From the NCBI GenBank assembly GCA_029964075.1, contig CM057135.1, positions 23,710,863 to 23,774,862 on the forward strand: 64,000 nt of DNA, in the 5' to 3' direction. Below, one piece after another: positions 30,721 to 42,093 of the stretch. Source of the DNA: Patiria pectinifera (Eukaryota > Echinodermata > Asteroidea > Valvatida > Asterinidae). The translations under genes were made by a program, and so were the position numbers. The notes beneath the pieces were generated by a model, which saw only the letters and a list, made by a program, of their open reading frames with translations, was not told where the DNA came from and ran no database searches. Numbering within the stretch: the stretch's first letter is position 1; each line of letters opens with the position of its first letter.

Positions 30721-31508
30721 TTAAGACAATTATTTCATTATTTTGTTTAGAATATACTGTTGCTCTTAAAACGTTTAACTGTACTGAAAAGTAGAGAACC
30801 CTGTATTTTTATCTCAATATTTGGTTCCATTTAATTCTGGAAAAAGAATTGTATCACTATGCATGACATCGCATGTAAATATTATTGTTGCAAGGCATGC
30901 TTTCTTACATTTAGTAAATACCTTCGTGTATGTTTTGTTTTATTTTCTGAGCCCTTACGGCGTGGGGCCACAGGTGCCAGGGGCCCGCTTTAAGGCCCCG
31001 GAAAATGCTGGATTCTGGATACACTGTGATGAAATACACTGGTATACTGAAACTTATAAAACACGAAAGGATGTTTTTGGTTCAAGTTAAAACAAATGGT
31101 TCCACTGGAAGCGGATGAGTTTCTGTTCATAAATATATTCCTTCCCATAGTTCTAACTTACCAAACGATGTAGCTCTCGATATATTTGCAGTGCTATTTG
31201 TTTGTTACAAGGAATGGCAAATATAAAAGACTAAAAGACCAAATGCATCTTGATGTTTATAATAGGTAGATGGCAAGTTTGGGGCAAGGCAAGGATTTAT
31301 CGGTCTACTGAGTTTTTAAGAGGAAAACTTGCATGTGCAAAGTGTAAAACATGAATAGCTTTTTATTAAAACAAAACTACACTGGAATTGGCGTTAAGCA
31401 CGACTAGTTTCAATGGAAGCCCGTCCCACTCCTATTAGGTTAGGGGATGTGTGAGTACAGAATGCTAGGAACGTCAATGAAACTTTGAAATGAAAAGAAA
31501 CACCTTTA

Positions 31509-31808
31509 GGCCAAAAAAAAAGTCTCCGGTTTCTGGTTGAGATGATGTCTCAAAACCGCCAAACTCACTGGTTTGACTGGAATCCTGCTGCTGCACAATT
31601 TGATCGTGTTTTTGATGGGGTTATGATCGAGAATCAGCTTTATGTGGCCTCTATGGACTCCCATATATTTGCACTAAGTTTAGTCGGGCACCATTTGCAG
31701 TCATCAGCCGACATTTGAAGCAAAAGTCAGGTAAATAAAAAAAAGCCGCATCGCCGCACCACTTTTTGAGCAAGCTCCATACCAGAAACCGGAGACTTTT
31801 TTTTGGCC
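31509..31808. mobile_element. TTA-target MITE (GGCCAAAAAAA family), related subfamily
   Basis: TTA at 31,506-31,508 and 31,809-31,811. Perfect-looking terminal inverted repeats (GGCCAAAAAAAAAGTCTCCG, continuing gtttctgg). Its core differs from the copies at 15,721 and 57,243, so it shares ends but not inside. Confidence 0.75.
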
Positions 31809-31811
31809 TTA

Positions 31812-33954
31812 GGGGAAAGGTGTGAACATTTGACCCCATTGAAAGATCGAATGGAAAAATTCGTGGCAAGCATAATCAACTTTGTCATAGCCGAGGTTAT
31901 TGCTTTCGGGTCAAAGCTTCTTGAGGCTAATTGCTTCGGTCCACCGGTTTCCCACAAAAGATGTCGGTCGTCTATTCATAGCTGAATAATAGACTATAAC
32001 ACAAAGAACCGTTCCCTGATCCGGGCCGAGTGGGCACAAAGTTGGATGGTGCAAGCAGAGTGCGGTGTGACTAAACTTCAAAATGACCTATCAGGATGCA
32101 CCCCTGCATTACAATTCCCATAGACACCCTGCAGTGCTGAATGCACATAATTCAAAATTCTTTTAAAAATACTCCGAACTCTCACAGGTATTTAAGCTGA
32201 ACACAAAAATGATGATCAGCATGTCATCTTTGAACTTTCTTTTCATTTGTTGGTGTGTTGACATTGAATTTTTGAGAAATTTTCACCCAAAGAAGACGAC
32301 CCCTATTTTCCCCAAAGCGGAAAAGTAGCCATCTTGAAAAACGACACCTCCACAACATGGCAAAATCGCGCCACTTTCGAGCCTAATTGCCTCCTAAACA
32401 CCGGCGGCGGAACGATTTTGAAAGTGGGGGGGCAGTTGCGATCCAGGGTAATTTGGTTGGAGGACTACTGCGAGCGCGCAGCGCGAAGCCCTTATGGCGT
32501 GGGGTCCGGGGCCCGCTTAAGGGCCCCGAAAAAATTTTGATTCCAGATGCTCTGTGGTGCAATCTGAGGCGATGCCTGGTCACTTTCCCCTGATTTTTGT
32601 TTAACAGAAGTATTTAGAATTATAAGAAGAAAATTTGTTTTGTTTCAAATACATACTCCTGTTCTTGTAACGTTTCTTCTGTTTTCAAATTTAGAACGTG
32701 TATTTAATGTATAAATTGTTCCAAGATCGATGCTTTCTGATGTTTAACCATTTGAACAGTTCCTAAATGTCTTATCAAAAGTTAAGATTTAGTATTAAGT
32801 GCGAGAACAAATTGCATAAACATTTCATATACATGTAACTATTCATTTAATTCAAGTTCGAAGTCGGCGTAATTTAACCAATCTAAGACTTAAACAGGGA
32901 GTAATCAGGCTTACATGTAGGCCTACATTGCACTCAGACCTCTGCTCAATGGACTGGGCAGTACCATTTAGGGACGGGGTTCCTGTACCCTACAGTTGCA
33001 AGCAGTGGATGATTGACAACTCCATGCAGCTAGAGTAGTACTAGACAAGATTTTCTTTTGTTGATGTTTGACCGAGCGTACACAACCAGACTACTATTTA
33101 TGGTTGTATTTTTTTTGTGACCCGATAAAAGTGGGGTATGCAATGGCCCCCGCCCCTGTTCCGCCGCCGGTGCTCCTAAATGCCTAGAATTGGAAGCCCC
33201 AAGTCCGGGCCAGAGTTTCGTTGTCATATCTCTTCAATTCCCCAATTTCATGGCTTTCAGAACTCTTGAAATAAAGAATATTTTGAGGGTATATATTTAT
33301 ATTCATGAGCTCAATCGGCGGACGGATTTAGGCCTATGTACCGGTGTGCACCCATCGGATACAGTCAGAGCCGTATATAGAGAGTTGCGACTTAAGGGTC
33401 GCACTGTTTGGAATATACTGTTTTTATACAATTCGTACACAAAAGTCCCATGCTGCACTGTACACATAATGAATGGCCGTTCTGGTTCAACAGTCAATGA
33501 ATGGCGCCTACGTACATACGTATGGATGGATGCATTGCAGACGTATTGCAATAGGACCCATGTAGTACAGCCAGTGCGAGTATATACTGACAGGAAGGTA
33601 AGAATTTAATATTTTCATAAAAAAAATACCCGAACTGTAAATGAACATTCTAACCAAGTGCCTTATTGGCTCTAACTCCATGAGAAAAGGATTGGGGTTG
33701 GTTTTAGTGACACCCTATTTGAGCCAGGTTTGGTTTGGCATGGTCGGGTGAAAAATCAATATGCATGTTTATGTGCACGTTCGGTTGAAAATAGTGCTGT
33801 GCTTGCCATTCAGTACCCCAAAACCAAAATAGAATTTGGAAGTTGATTAAGCAGAGCTAGAGCTTCCTATATGTCCGCAGTGGCCTATTTTTGGTTGTTA
33901 ATGATTGGATACCTTTTGTAATAGTTTTGTTGCAATTCATTGTCTTCATTTGTT
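31812..33954. other. Intergenic, diverged repeats, no supported gene
   Basis: Part (about 32,105-32,400) resembles 60,600-60,910 in word order (cttgaaaaacgac, catctttgaactttctttt), so it is a diverged copy of one repeat family. A G/C-rich block at 32,480-32,545 resembles 30,945-31,015. I see no gene. Confidence 0.4.
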
Positions 33955-34142
33955 ATATACTAGTGCAGGGCCAGTTGAAAATGTGCCTGTTCGGGAGGGG
34001 CAAGTTGAAAATGTGCCTGATCGGGAGGGGCAAATTGCTTGACCGCTGGGTTGCATTCTTGCAGAGTTTTTGAAAACTGCTCGTGCAAACAACGCACGCG
34101 ATTCAATGGTGTTCTTTTCACAGGTTGAACGCACACTCACGT
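33955..34142. repeat. Left part of about 700-bp tandem repeat unit 1, split by the Polinton
   Basis: tagtgcagggccagttgaaa ... ttgaacgcacactcac matches the start of the units at 51,453 and 52,186. The rest of unit 1 continues on the other side of the Polinton at 50,965. Confidence 0.8.
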
Positions 34143-34378
34143 AGTAGGTATTTATGGAGGATTCCAGACTTTGCCATGGGTCTGGGGGTAGTACAGGGTC
34201 AAGGGGGAGGCGGATACCAGACTTTATCCCGCCCCCTTTGATCTCTGCCCCCACCCCTCTCCCTTGATATCTGCCCTCGCCCCTCCCTTGCCCCTCTCCT
34301 CTCCATGATCTCCCAATATGCCCCCGGCCAAAACCGGGCTCAATATCTCTAGTCTTGAAGATCTCTCTCTGTCTAGCC
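34143..34378 (+). repeat. Polinton left terminal inverted repeat
   Basis: Matches the complement of 50,727-50,964. Rich in C/T (gatctctgcccccacccctc) and ends near gatctctctctgtct. Confidence 0.92.
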
Positions 34379-34455
34379 GGTGAGTCTGATTGCTTATAAA
34401 TCTAAAAGTCTGACCTCTTAAAAAAATTTAAAAAAAATTATATTGATATATATAA

Positions 34456-37400
34456 ATGATGGATATGATTAGGCCAATCGTTAAGGGATTTTCTAGATGG
34501 AATAAAGCCACGCTGCGCGATTACGTCCAGCGATATAATGTACCGTACAATCAAAATGTTGCTCTTACGCGTAAAGTCTACATCAACGGGATAAAAAAAT
34601 ACGAAGCTCAATTTAAAAACTTGAGGAAAAAGAAGCTGCATGAGCTCAAACAGATTGTAGACGATTATGATCTAGAATATAACCCGTCGGGTTATAAAGG
34701 TCGAGTTTTGAAAAAAGATTTACTCTCGGCGATTCAAAACTCTAGGCAACCCGAGGGTTTTCAAGAGGCTGAGTTCAGAGCGACGAGAAGATTTAGAAAC
34801 AACTTTAGAAACTGGGAACTGATTCCTAGACTTTTTAACGACGATTTAGTCAGATTTTTTGATACGCACAAAGATCAAATAGTAAATAAAATCAAGTCAG
34901 AATTGAGAGAGCTGAGAGGTTTAAAAATGGAGCTCACAATCAAAATAAAATACGAAAAAACCAAAACGGATGGTACAATCGAAACGATCGAAGCTATACA
35001 TTATACCGATCAGAGAGTCGTTTTAAATCAAAGTCAAATAAAACAGGTTTTAAAAGAAGACATCGACCAGCTATTTAAAAAGGATGAAAGGTATACGAAT
35101 CAAGGATCGGGTTGGGTTTTAAAAAAGATAATGGCGTTGTATATCAACATCAACAGGTTTAACCCCGTGAGGGGTAGTTCTTATATTGACCTACCAAAAT
35201 ATATCAAACAGAAAACGGCGATGATAAACATTAAAAACAAAGACAACGAGTGTTTGAGATGGTGTTTGAGAGCTGCTCTTGGCTTGTATACGGATAAAGT
35301 AAAAAATAACATTAAAAAAAATCCTAAATATAAAATTCATAAAGAAGAACCTGTTGTATACACCAAAGACGACGGACTCAAATTTAAAGGCGTAGACTTT
35401 CCAACACCGATCGACCAGATACCAAAGATAGAAAGACAAAATAATTTAACCATAAATGTATACGGTTATGAGGAAGAAATATATCCGTTATACGTGTCTA
35501 AAAACTACAAAGCAGAGTCACGACCTATCGATCTGTTTTTGTTTTCTGACGGCGACAAGCATCACTATTGCTGGATAAATAATTTTTCGAGATTGATTTA
35601 CAACGTTACAAAACATAAAAGTAAGAAATATTTTTGTCGAAGGTGTCTGTGTCATTATAGAACGCAAGTAAAATTAGATAGACACATGACCGATTGTAAC
35701 GGTATAGATGCACATCCGTCAAAGATTGTATTTCCTACCGCTAAGCGAAAATATGTAAATAACGAGTGGATAGTCGACGAAAACGATGTGCCAATATTAG
35801 AATTTAAAAACTACAGGTTTAAACAAAAAGCACCGTTTGTGGTTTACGCCGACTTTGAATCGATATTAGAAAACAACTCGGACGATAAAAAGGACAACAC
35901 GCAAAAGACAAACATTCACAAAGCAAGCGGTTATTCGCTAGTTGTCGTCCGATGCGACGGCACCAATGTGTATCAAGAGACTTATAGAGGTAAAGATGCC
36001 GCATCAAAGTTTGTCAATAAAATGTTAAAAATACAAAGCGACATAAATTGCATATTTAAAAAACCCAAACCCATGAAATTTAACGAGCGAGCTAAAGAAC
36101 ATCATGATAAAACAAGCACGTGTTGGATTTGCGAGAAACCAATTTATCCCAATTACTCAAGCAACTGTCAGTGCCAGAAACCCAAAAAACCAAAAACAGA
36201 AAAACAAATAAAAGAACATCAGTACGAAAACAAAAATGGGTTTACCGAGTCTAAATGTCTCGAATGCAAAAAGAAAATCAACAAATTTAGAAAGGTGAGA
36301 GATCACTGCCACGTCACGGGTAGATATAGAGGTGCCGCGCACGCCTACTGCAATCTAAAATTACAAGTTAAACCAGGTTTTACCCCCATACCGGTCGTCT
36401 TTCACAATTTGCAAAATTACGACGCTCACTTGATCATGCAGAGTATTTCAGAGTACGATGACAAAAAGGAAATACAAGTTATCGCTAGAAATTCGGAAAA
36501 GTATATTTCGTTTTCGATCGGAAATATGCGATTTATAGACTCGTTTAATTTTATGGCGTCTTCGTTGGATAGATTATCTAAAGCTTGTCCAAGAGAGTCG
36601 TTTAAACTACTCAGAGAACATTTTAATCGTCAAAACATTGACTCGTTGTTACAAAAAGGAGTTTATCCATATGAATACATGGACTCGTATGACAGATTTC
36701 AAGAGACAAGCCTACCCCCTATCGAACAATTTTACAGCAGCCTAAAAGACGAAAATATATCGCGAGAAGACTACGACAGAGCTAAACTGACGTGGAACGA
36801 GTTTAAAGTTAAAAACATGGGGGAATATCACGATTTGTACGTCACTACCGATACGTTATTACTGGCTTGCGTATTTGAAAACTTTAGGCAAACGTGTATT
36901 ACAAACTACGCGTTAGATCCTGCTAATTACTACACAGCACCAGGATTGTCGTGGGATGCCTTGTTAAAACACTCGGAAGTTAAACTCGAACTATTGCAAG
37001 ACGTAGACAAACATTTATTTTTTGAAAAGGCAAAAAGAGGTGGTATCTCGAGCGTGGGTGGTATGAGATACCACAAAGCCAACAACAAATACCTACCCGA
37101 CCATAATCCAAACGAGCCGTCGAGTTACATCACCTACCTCGATGCAAACAATCTGTACGGTTGGGCCATGAGTCAATACCTGCCGTACAAAGACTTTAAA
37201 TGGGCGTCTACAAAAACGTTTACCGAGTCCAAGATATTATCTCTCAGGAAAACGTCAAACACCGGTTACTGCTTCGAAGTAGACCTCGATTACCCGGACA
37301 ATCTCCACGACCTGCACAACGATTACCCCCTAGCGCCAGAAAACATCGTCATACCAAAAGAATGGATGTCTGATTATCAAAACGAATTATTGGATACCGA

Positions 37401-38415
37401 ACCTAGTAGCAACGTGCAAAAATTAACGTGTACCCTTAATCCTAAACAAAAATATGTTTTGCACTACGTCACGTTGCAGTTGTATCTCAAACTCGGCTTG
37501 AAACTTAAAAAGGTGCATCGAGTGCTGCAATTTAAACAAGCACCTTGGATGGCATCTTACATCGACAAAAACACGCAACTCCGAACAAAAGCGACCTCTG
37601 ATTTTGAGAAAGACTTTTTTAAACTGATGAATAACAGCGTGTTTGGTAAGACGATGGAAAACGTCAGAAACCGGATTGACGGTTACCTACTCAGAGACAG
37701 TAACGATGACGATCGAGATAAATACCAAAAAATTATACAGAAACCGAGCTACAAAACGACGACATCATTTTCAGAATGCAAATTGTCATTTGTCGAAAAG
37801 TACAAGACTAAAACCGTGTTAAACAAACCAATCTATTGCGGTGTGAGTATCTTAGATCTATCTAAGACGCTGATGTACGATTTTTATTACAACCATTTGA
37901 AAGACAAGTACAAAGAGAAAATCAGGTTGATGTACACAGATACAGACAGTTTGGTACTCGTAGTGCACACTGACGACGTATACAAAGATATGCAGCAAAA
38001 CGGGCAACAATACGACCTTTCGAATTATCCGACGGATCATCCTTTGTACGATCCAACCAATAAGAAAGTGATCGGTAAATTCAAAGACGAGTTTGGAGGT
38101 AAAATAATCAAAGAAGTTGTTTGCATAAGACCTAAAATGTACTCGATTTTAACCGCTGACATCAACTTGAAAAAAGCCAAGGGAGTCACAAAATCGGTCA
38201 CCTCTAAGAAATTAAAACACCGACACTATTACGACTGCATCTTAAACAAGAAATCTCATTACGAAACCATGACTCACATTAGATCGGAAAATCACATCCT
38301 TTACACCGTATCTCAAAATAAACTATCGTTGAGTCCGTTGGACACAAAGAGGTACATTTTACCGGATGGAATACACACGCTCGCTTATGGTCACCGTAAT
38401 CTAGATATTAATTAG
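34456..38415 (+). CDS. POLB: Polinton protein-primed DNA polymerase B
   Basis: 1,319 codons, the usual size for Polinton pPolB. Visible parts: a basic N-terminal region with a SAP-like helix pair (about 40-100), exonuclease motif VYADFESIL (about 460), an HNH/endonuclease VII-like Cys/His insert with DHCHVTGRYRGAAHAYCN (about 615), exonuclease II HNLQNYDAHL (about 650), polymerase A motif DANNLYGWAM (about 893), motif B NNSVFGKTMENV (about 1,055) and motif C YTDTDSLV (about 1,160). It replicates the linear element from a terminal protein primer in this family. The start ATG follows an AT-rich run (tatatataaATG). The 3' end overlaps the convergent integrase by a few bases. Confidence 0.96.
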   Translation: MMDMIRPIVKGFSRWNKATLRDYVQRYNVPYNQNVALTRKVYINGIKKYEAQFKNLRKKKLHELKQIVDDYDLEYNPSGYKGRVLKKDLLSAIQNSRQPEGFQEAEFRATRRFRNNFRNWELIPRLFNDDLVRFFDTHKDQIVNKIKSELRELRGLKMELTIKIKYEKTKTDGTIETIEAIHYTDQRVVLNQSQIKQVLKEDIDQLFKKDERYTNQGSGWVLKKIMALYININRFNPVRGSSYIDLPKYIKQKTAMINIKNKDNECLRWCLRAALGLYTDKVKNNIKKNPKYKIHKEEPVVYTKDDGLKFKGVDFPTPIDQIPKIERQNNLTINVYGYEEEIYPLYVSKNYKAESRPIDLFLFSDGDKHHYCWINNFSRLIYNVTKHKSKKYFCRRCLCHYRTQVKLDRHMTDCNGIDAHPSKIVFPTAKRKYVNNEWIVDENDVPILEFKNYRFKQKAPFVVYADFESILENNSDDKKDNTQKTNIHKASGYSLVVVRCDGTNVYQETYRGKDAASKFVNKMLKIQSDINCIFKKPKPMKFNERAKEHHDKTSTCWICEKPIYPNYSSNCQCQKPKKPKTEKQIKEHQYENKNGFTESKCLECKKKINKFRKVRDHCHVTGRYRGAAHAYCNLKLQVKPGFTPIPVVFHNLQNYDAHLIMQSISEYDDKKEIQVIARNSEKYISFSIGNMRFIDSFNFMASSLDRLSKACPRESFKLLREHFNRQNIDSLLQKGVYPYEYMDSYDRFQETSLPPIEQFYSSLKDENISREDYDRAKLTWNEFKVKNMGEYHDLYVTTDTLLLACVFENFRQTCITNYALDPANYYTAPGLSWDALLKHSEVKLELLQDVDKHLFFEKAKRGGISSVGGMRYHKANNKYLPDHNPNEPSSYITYLDANNLYGWAMSQYLPYKDFKWASTKTFTESKILSLRKTSNTGYCFEVDLDYPDNLHDLHNDYPLAPENIVIPKEWMSDYQNELLDTEPSSNVQKLTCTLNPKQKYVLHYVTLQLYLKLGLKLKKVHRVLQFKQAPWMASYIDKNTQLRTKATSDFEKDFFKLMNNSVFGKTMENVRNRIDGYLLRDSNDDDRDKYQKIIQKPSYKTTTSFSECKLSFVEKYKTKTVLNKPIYCGVSILDLSKTLMYDFYYNHLKDKYKEKIRLMYTDTDSLVLVVHTDDVYKDMQQNGQQYDLSNYPTDHPLYDPTNKKVIGKFKDEFGGKIIKEVVCIRPKMYSILTADINLKKAKGVTKSVTSKKLKHRHYYDCILNKKSHYETMTHIRSENHILYTVSQNKLSLSPLDTKRYILPDGIHTLAYGHRNLDIN

Positions 38416-39409
38416 GCGGTAATTGCGTGTCCTCGGGTACGACTTGAAGCTCTTGTCTCACAAAACTCCTTTTTGGGCCGTCTTGCAGGTAATAAAGAGT
38501 AGGACCCGTTGTGACTTTTTTACCTTCAATCATTTTAAATTGACTCGTTCTTTTTTCCACGTTGAAGATGTCTACGCTCCAAATGGGATCCGTGGCTCTT
38601 CTAGAAGTTCCACCCTCTTGCTCGCCCGGGTAATATAAATATCTAACCATAGCGTCTTGCGGTAATTGTTGCTCTTTTGTTTTAACGGGGTTAGCCGGCG
38701 ATTGCTGGACCTGTTTTAGTTTAACCGCCTCTGACGGTGCTTTAGCTATTAATCTCGTCGTTTCATCGTTTATAGCTTTGATCACGCTGGGTAATCGGTC
38801 GACCCATTGCGTGTTTCTATTCTCGGGATTTAACATTTCTTGAGCGTATTGATGACCAAACAGTCTCTCGGCTAGCGTTCGATTAAATCTTTCTACGATA
38901 CCCTGCGATCGGTGGTTTCCGGGTTCGCCTACGATAATCTCGACGTTTTTTGAGGCCATCCATTTTTTAAAAGCGCCTTTAAATTCGGTACCGGCGTCTA
39001 CTCTCAACGTTTTAGGGTAACTCAAAGGCGACCTCGCGTAAATCTTGACGATAGCATCTCGCGTGGAATCTGCCGTTTTAGAAACCAAAGGTTCTGCTTC
39101 GTGGTATCGACTCGCAACATCGACAACCGTCAAAGCGTATTTATAAGTCTTGCGTTTTACTTTATCCCAGGGTAGGTATAGCACATCCATTTGGTGAAAG
39201 TCGTTTGGTGTTTCAAACTCTCGCGAAGTACTCGTAGGCCTGGGTACATACGCAGGACCCGGTAGATAAATTTGCCAGATCGCTTGTTTTTTAAGCCAAT
39301 CTCTGATTACCTTTTTATCGATTTTTGTTTTATCGTGTAAATGGTCGACGGCACTTTCACCTCTCCAATAACCGCTCGGGCTATAATACAGTTTAGATAA
39401 TGTTTGCAT
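38408..39409 (-). CDS. INT: Polinton integrase (retroviral rve type)
   Basis: 333 codons. An HTH/H2C2-like N-terminus is followed by an rve core with Asp in QMDVLYLPW, Asp in LRVDAGTEFKG and Glu in SQGIVERFNRT, the DDE triad. A C-terminal SH3/chromo-like stretch includes DAMVRYLYYPG and DPIWSVDIFNV. In this family it inserts the element and makes the short target duplication seen at its ends. It faces the + strand gene at 39,441 across 31 bp of AT-rich DNA, a likely shared promoter. Confidence 0.95.
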   Translation of the reverse strand: MQTLSKLYYSPSGYWRGESAVDHLHDKTKIDKKVIRDWLKKQAIWQIYLPGPAYVPRPTSTSREFETPNDFHQMDVLYLPWDKVKRKTYKYALTVVDVASRYHEAEPLVSKTADSTRDAIVKIYARSPLSYPKTLRVDAGTEFKGAFKKWMASKNVEIIVGEPGNHRSQGIVERFNRTLAERLFGHQYAQEMLNPENRNTQWVDRLPSVIKAINDETTRLIAKAPSEAVKLKQVQQSPANPVKTKEQQLPQDAMVRYLYYPGEQEGGTSRRATDPIWSVDIFNVEKRTSQFKMIEGKKVTTGPTLYYLQDGPKRSFVRQELQVVPEDTQLPPN

Positions 39410-39440
39410 ATTATTTAATATAAAAGACGTTTATAATAAT

Positions 39441-39863
39441 ATGGCTAGCGTTGCTATGATGTTAGGAGGCGCGATCGTCAACGCCTTAGCTTTTACGGGT
39501 TCAAACTTTTTATTTTCAAATCTGAAACAGAGTGACGAGGAGCGTAAGAGACACGATTTAGCGATAGAACAACTCTCAGCCGCCAAAGATAAGTGGCAAC
39601 GAGAACGAACGAAATATCTAGATTTTCTAAACGAACGTATCAGAAAACAAAATGCTTCTAAAGAAACATTTTCTAACGTAGACCGAGCGTTGCGTTACTA
39701 CAACGAGGTGAGTGGACAATCTACCGAACTACCCGTAGGACTGCAACGCGAACCCAAACTCGAAGATTTTTACGAGCCTAGCGACCAACAAATAGAAAAA
39801 GAACTGGTGTTTATCGCGGGAGGAACGCTATTGGTGGGCTTCTTGGCTTACAGATACCTTTAA
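39441..39863 (+). CDS. Small Polinton protein with N- and C-terminal hydrophobic segments
   Basis: 140 codons. Hydrophobic segments lie at about 1-28 (MMLGGAIVNALAFTGSNFLF) and at the C-terminus (VFIAGGTLLVGFLAYRYL), with a charged helical middle. It precedes the capsid gene by 22 nt. I do not recognise the family; a virion membrane protein is an inference from position. Confidence 0.7.
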   Translation: MASVAMMLGGAIVNALAFTGSNFLFSNLKQSDEERKRHDLAIEQLSAAKDKWQRERTKYLDFLNERIRKQNASKETFSNVDRALRYYNEVSGQSTELPVGLQREPKLEDFYEPSDQQIEKELVFIAGGTLLVGFLAYRYL

Positions 39864-39885
39864 ATTTAAAACTCGTATAAATAAA

Positions 39886-41154
39886 ATGAATGCGTATGGA
39901 AAAAAGCTCAATCCCAGCAGACTATTAAAAATACCCAGATCTATCAAGGGTGAGAGAAAAGAGGTGGTTATTACCCACAATCCTAGTAGTATATCGGCGG
40001 GACAAACGCTGAGGGTCAAGTTTCCTCAATTGGGTGTAGACGACGTGATCGTACCCGGCACTTGTAAACTAGCTTTCAATTTAGAACTCGACGGTGGAAG
40101 CGACAACAATAGAACCATTTTTGGTAATTTGGCCAGAAATTTAGTCAGCGAAATCAGCGTCAGGCTTCAAGGTCACGAAATTATAAGTTATCGTCACGCC
40201 GACGTGTATCACAATTTTAAAGACAATTGGCTCAACAGCTCGATGACTAGAAACATGGCGTACTCGGGCATAGAAAAAGAAAACGTGTCTAAACTAAGAA
40301 CTGGGGCTGAAGATGCTAACGCGGGCGCCAACAACGGTAAGGATCAAGCTATCGCGCATGCCTATGGTAACAGATATTGTATTCCCCTAGACATTGACAT
40401 ACTGACTTCGCATCACCCTTTTTACCCCAGCGGTTTAAAACAACCTCTGACGTACGAGATAAAGTTTAACGATCACGAAAAAGTAGTCAACAGTTCAGAT
40501 ACGGCGGCGATGTATTCTATCTCAGACTTGTCTCTCGAATACGAAGTGGTGACCAACAGAGACCTAGCTATCACCATCAGGAATAAACACAAGGGGTTAA
40601 TGCAATATCTGTTTGATAAAATCCACTCGCTAGAAGTTAGATCCGTCAACAAATCGGACACGCTTTGGAACGTCAGCGTCAATCAACCCATCAGGAGTCT
40701 CAAGGGTATTTTGTTTTTGTTTAAAGATCCCGCGGTCAAGAATCCGCAGCGATTTTACAATCCAAAAATAACCAAAACATCGGTGACCGTAGAAGGTAAA
40801 CCCAATCAACTCTACAGTCAAGGAATGTTTCAGTATCAACACTGGAATGAAATCAACAAGTTCTTTGGAGACAGCGATACCGAAAGCGGGCGCGGAGTAG
40901 CTAAAGACTTAAATTTGACGGGTTTTGACCTCGGAGACTACCTAAAAGACAAATACGGTCTGTGGCTCGATTTTAGAAGTAACGACGACAATTCCGCTCA
41001 CGGATCCGGTAGGAAACTCGGAGACGGAGGAGGCATCAACATTCAATTTAACAGAGAAGCCGAAGGTCAAGGTGACCTCACGATGTACGTCTTTTTGGTC
41101 ATGGATGCTCAATTGAACTTGGAAGACGGGAATTTTAAATCTCTGTTAAGTTAA
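39886..41154 (+). CDS. MCP: Polinton major capsid protein (double jelly-roll)
   Basis: 422 codons. The start region (VITHNPSSISAGQTLRVKFP), GNLARNLVSEISVRLQGHEI, and a C-terminal VFLVMDAQLNLEDGNFKSLL are the pattern of the Polinton/adintovirus hexon-like protein, often annotated in animal genomes as 'F54H12.2-like'. It lies directly before the packaging ATPase (1 nt gap), the usual capsid-module order. The start follows a TATAAATAAA-type AT run. Confidence 0.85.
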   Translation: MNAYGKKLNPSRLLKIPRSIKGERKEVVITHNPSSISAGQTLRVKFPQLGVDDVIVPGTCKLAFNLELDGGSDNNRTIFGNLARNLVSEISVRLQGHEIISYRHADVYHNFKDNWLNSSMTRNMAYSGIEKENVSKLRTGAEDANAGANNGKDQAIAHAYGNRYCIPLDIDILTSHHPFYPSGLKQPLTYEIKFNDHEKVVNSSDTAAMYSISDLSLEYEVVTNRDLAITIRNKHKGLMQYLFDKIHSLEVRSVNKSDTLWNVSVNQPIRSLKGILFLFKDPAVKNPQRFYNPKITKTSVTVEGKPNQLYSQGMFQYQHWNEINKFFGDSDTESGRGVAKDLNLTGFDLGDYLKDKYGLWLDFRSNDDNSAHGSGRKLGDGGGINIQFNREAEGQGDLTMYVFLVMDAQLNLEDGNFKSLLS

Positions 41155-41155
41155 A

Positions 41156-41761
41156 ATGACACAACCGCATTGCGCTTTAATCGTCGGCAAAACAAATTCG
41201 GGCAAAACCAAATGGATTTTGGATCTGTTAGAGTCAGACTATAAAAACACATTTGAGGCGATAGTCATCATTTGCCCTACCATATTTAAAAACAAAACGT
41301 ACATCGAAAGAAAGTGGATTCAAGCAGATCCCGAGGTATACCTCTGCGATCCGGAATTGTACAAGATGACGCTCAACGAAGCGATCGATTTTTACAGGAA
41401 AATATTCGAAGGTGTTGCCACGTTGTTTATCGTGGACGATTGCTCTTCGGATCAAGAGATTAAATATCGTAAAAAGACGTGCGCTTTAAGCAAGATGGCA
41501 TTTAGCGGAAGACACGTAAATCACAGCTGTTGGTTACTGACCCAAAAGTACAACAGCGTTTTAAAAGATTATAGAGAAAACACGGCTTGGTTGGCATTAT
41601 TTTACTGCAAAGATAAAACATCGTTTGATCAAGCGTTAGACGAAAACGACGTCGTACCCATTGAAGAACGAGATTATATAAAACGACGTTTGAGAGATGT
41701 GAAATATAGTAAATTGGTCGTATACACCGAACCTCCAGTTAGTTACAAGCTACTTGAGTAG
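41156..41761 (+). CDS. ATP: Polinton packaging ATPase (A32/FtsK-HerA type)
   Basis: 201 codons. Walker A IVGKTNSGKTKWILDLL at residues 9-25 and Walker B TLFIVDDCSSD near 85. The short length is normal for this family. It is followed by five about 26-bp repeats. Confidence 0.9.
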   Translation: MTQPHCALIVGKTNSGKTKWILDLLESDYKNTFEAIVIICPTIFKNKTYIERKWIQADPEVYLCDPELYKMTLNEAIDFYRKIFEGVATLFIVDDCSSDQEIKYRKKTCALSKMAFSGRHVNHSCWLLTQKYNSVLKDYRENTAWLALFYCKDKTSFDQALDENDVVPIEERDYIKRRLRDVKYSKLVVYTEPPVSYKLLE

Positions 41762-41870
41762 CTAGTTGAGTAACAATTAATAGCTAGGTGAGTAACAATT
41801 AATAGCTAGGTCAGTAACAATTAATAGCTAGGTGAGTAACAATTAACAGCTAGTTGAGTAGCAACCTATT
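41758..41870. repeat. 26-bp direct repeats, about five copies
   Basis: tagctaggtgagtaacaatt plus aa repeats from the ATPase stop codon onwards, with slight variation (agctagttgag, agctaggtcag). Non-coding spacer. Confidence 0.85.
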
Positions 41871-41940
41871 CAACAAACTACACGTGTATTACAATTTGTT
41901 AATCAACAAACGTCAACAAAATACATTTTGTTGTTAGTAA

Positions 41941-42093
41941 ATGATAGCAATATTCGAGTATATGCAGTTTTGGGCTATTATCATCATATCGCTTAATTTA
42001 TCGTTTTACACATACGAATACCTTCGCTTTTATAACAAAGTTGCAACAGCTACAACAAAATTAAATTCCTTTCTAATTAAATGGAGGACCTAA
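41941..42093 (+). CDS. Short membrane-protein ORF (50 codons) in the Polinton
   Basis: Starts MIAIFEYMQFWAIIIISLNL and has one predicted transmembrane helix, then a basic tail. It overlaps the next gene's start by 13 nt. Too short to be certain; small membrane proteins are common in this element class. Confidence 0.45.
   Translation: MIAIFEYMQFWAIIIISLNLSFYTYEYLRFYNKVATATTKLNSFLIKWRT

Noticed and set aside
33190-33609. 139-codon + frame
   Set aside because: No recognisable motif and lies in repeat-rich intergenic DNA; likely chance.
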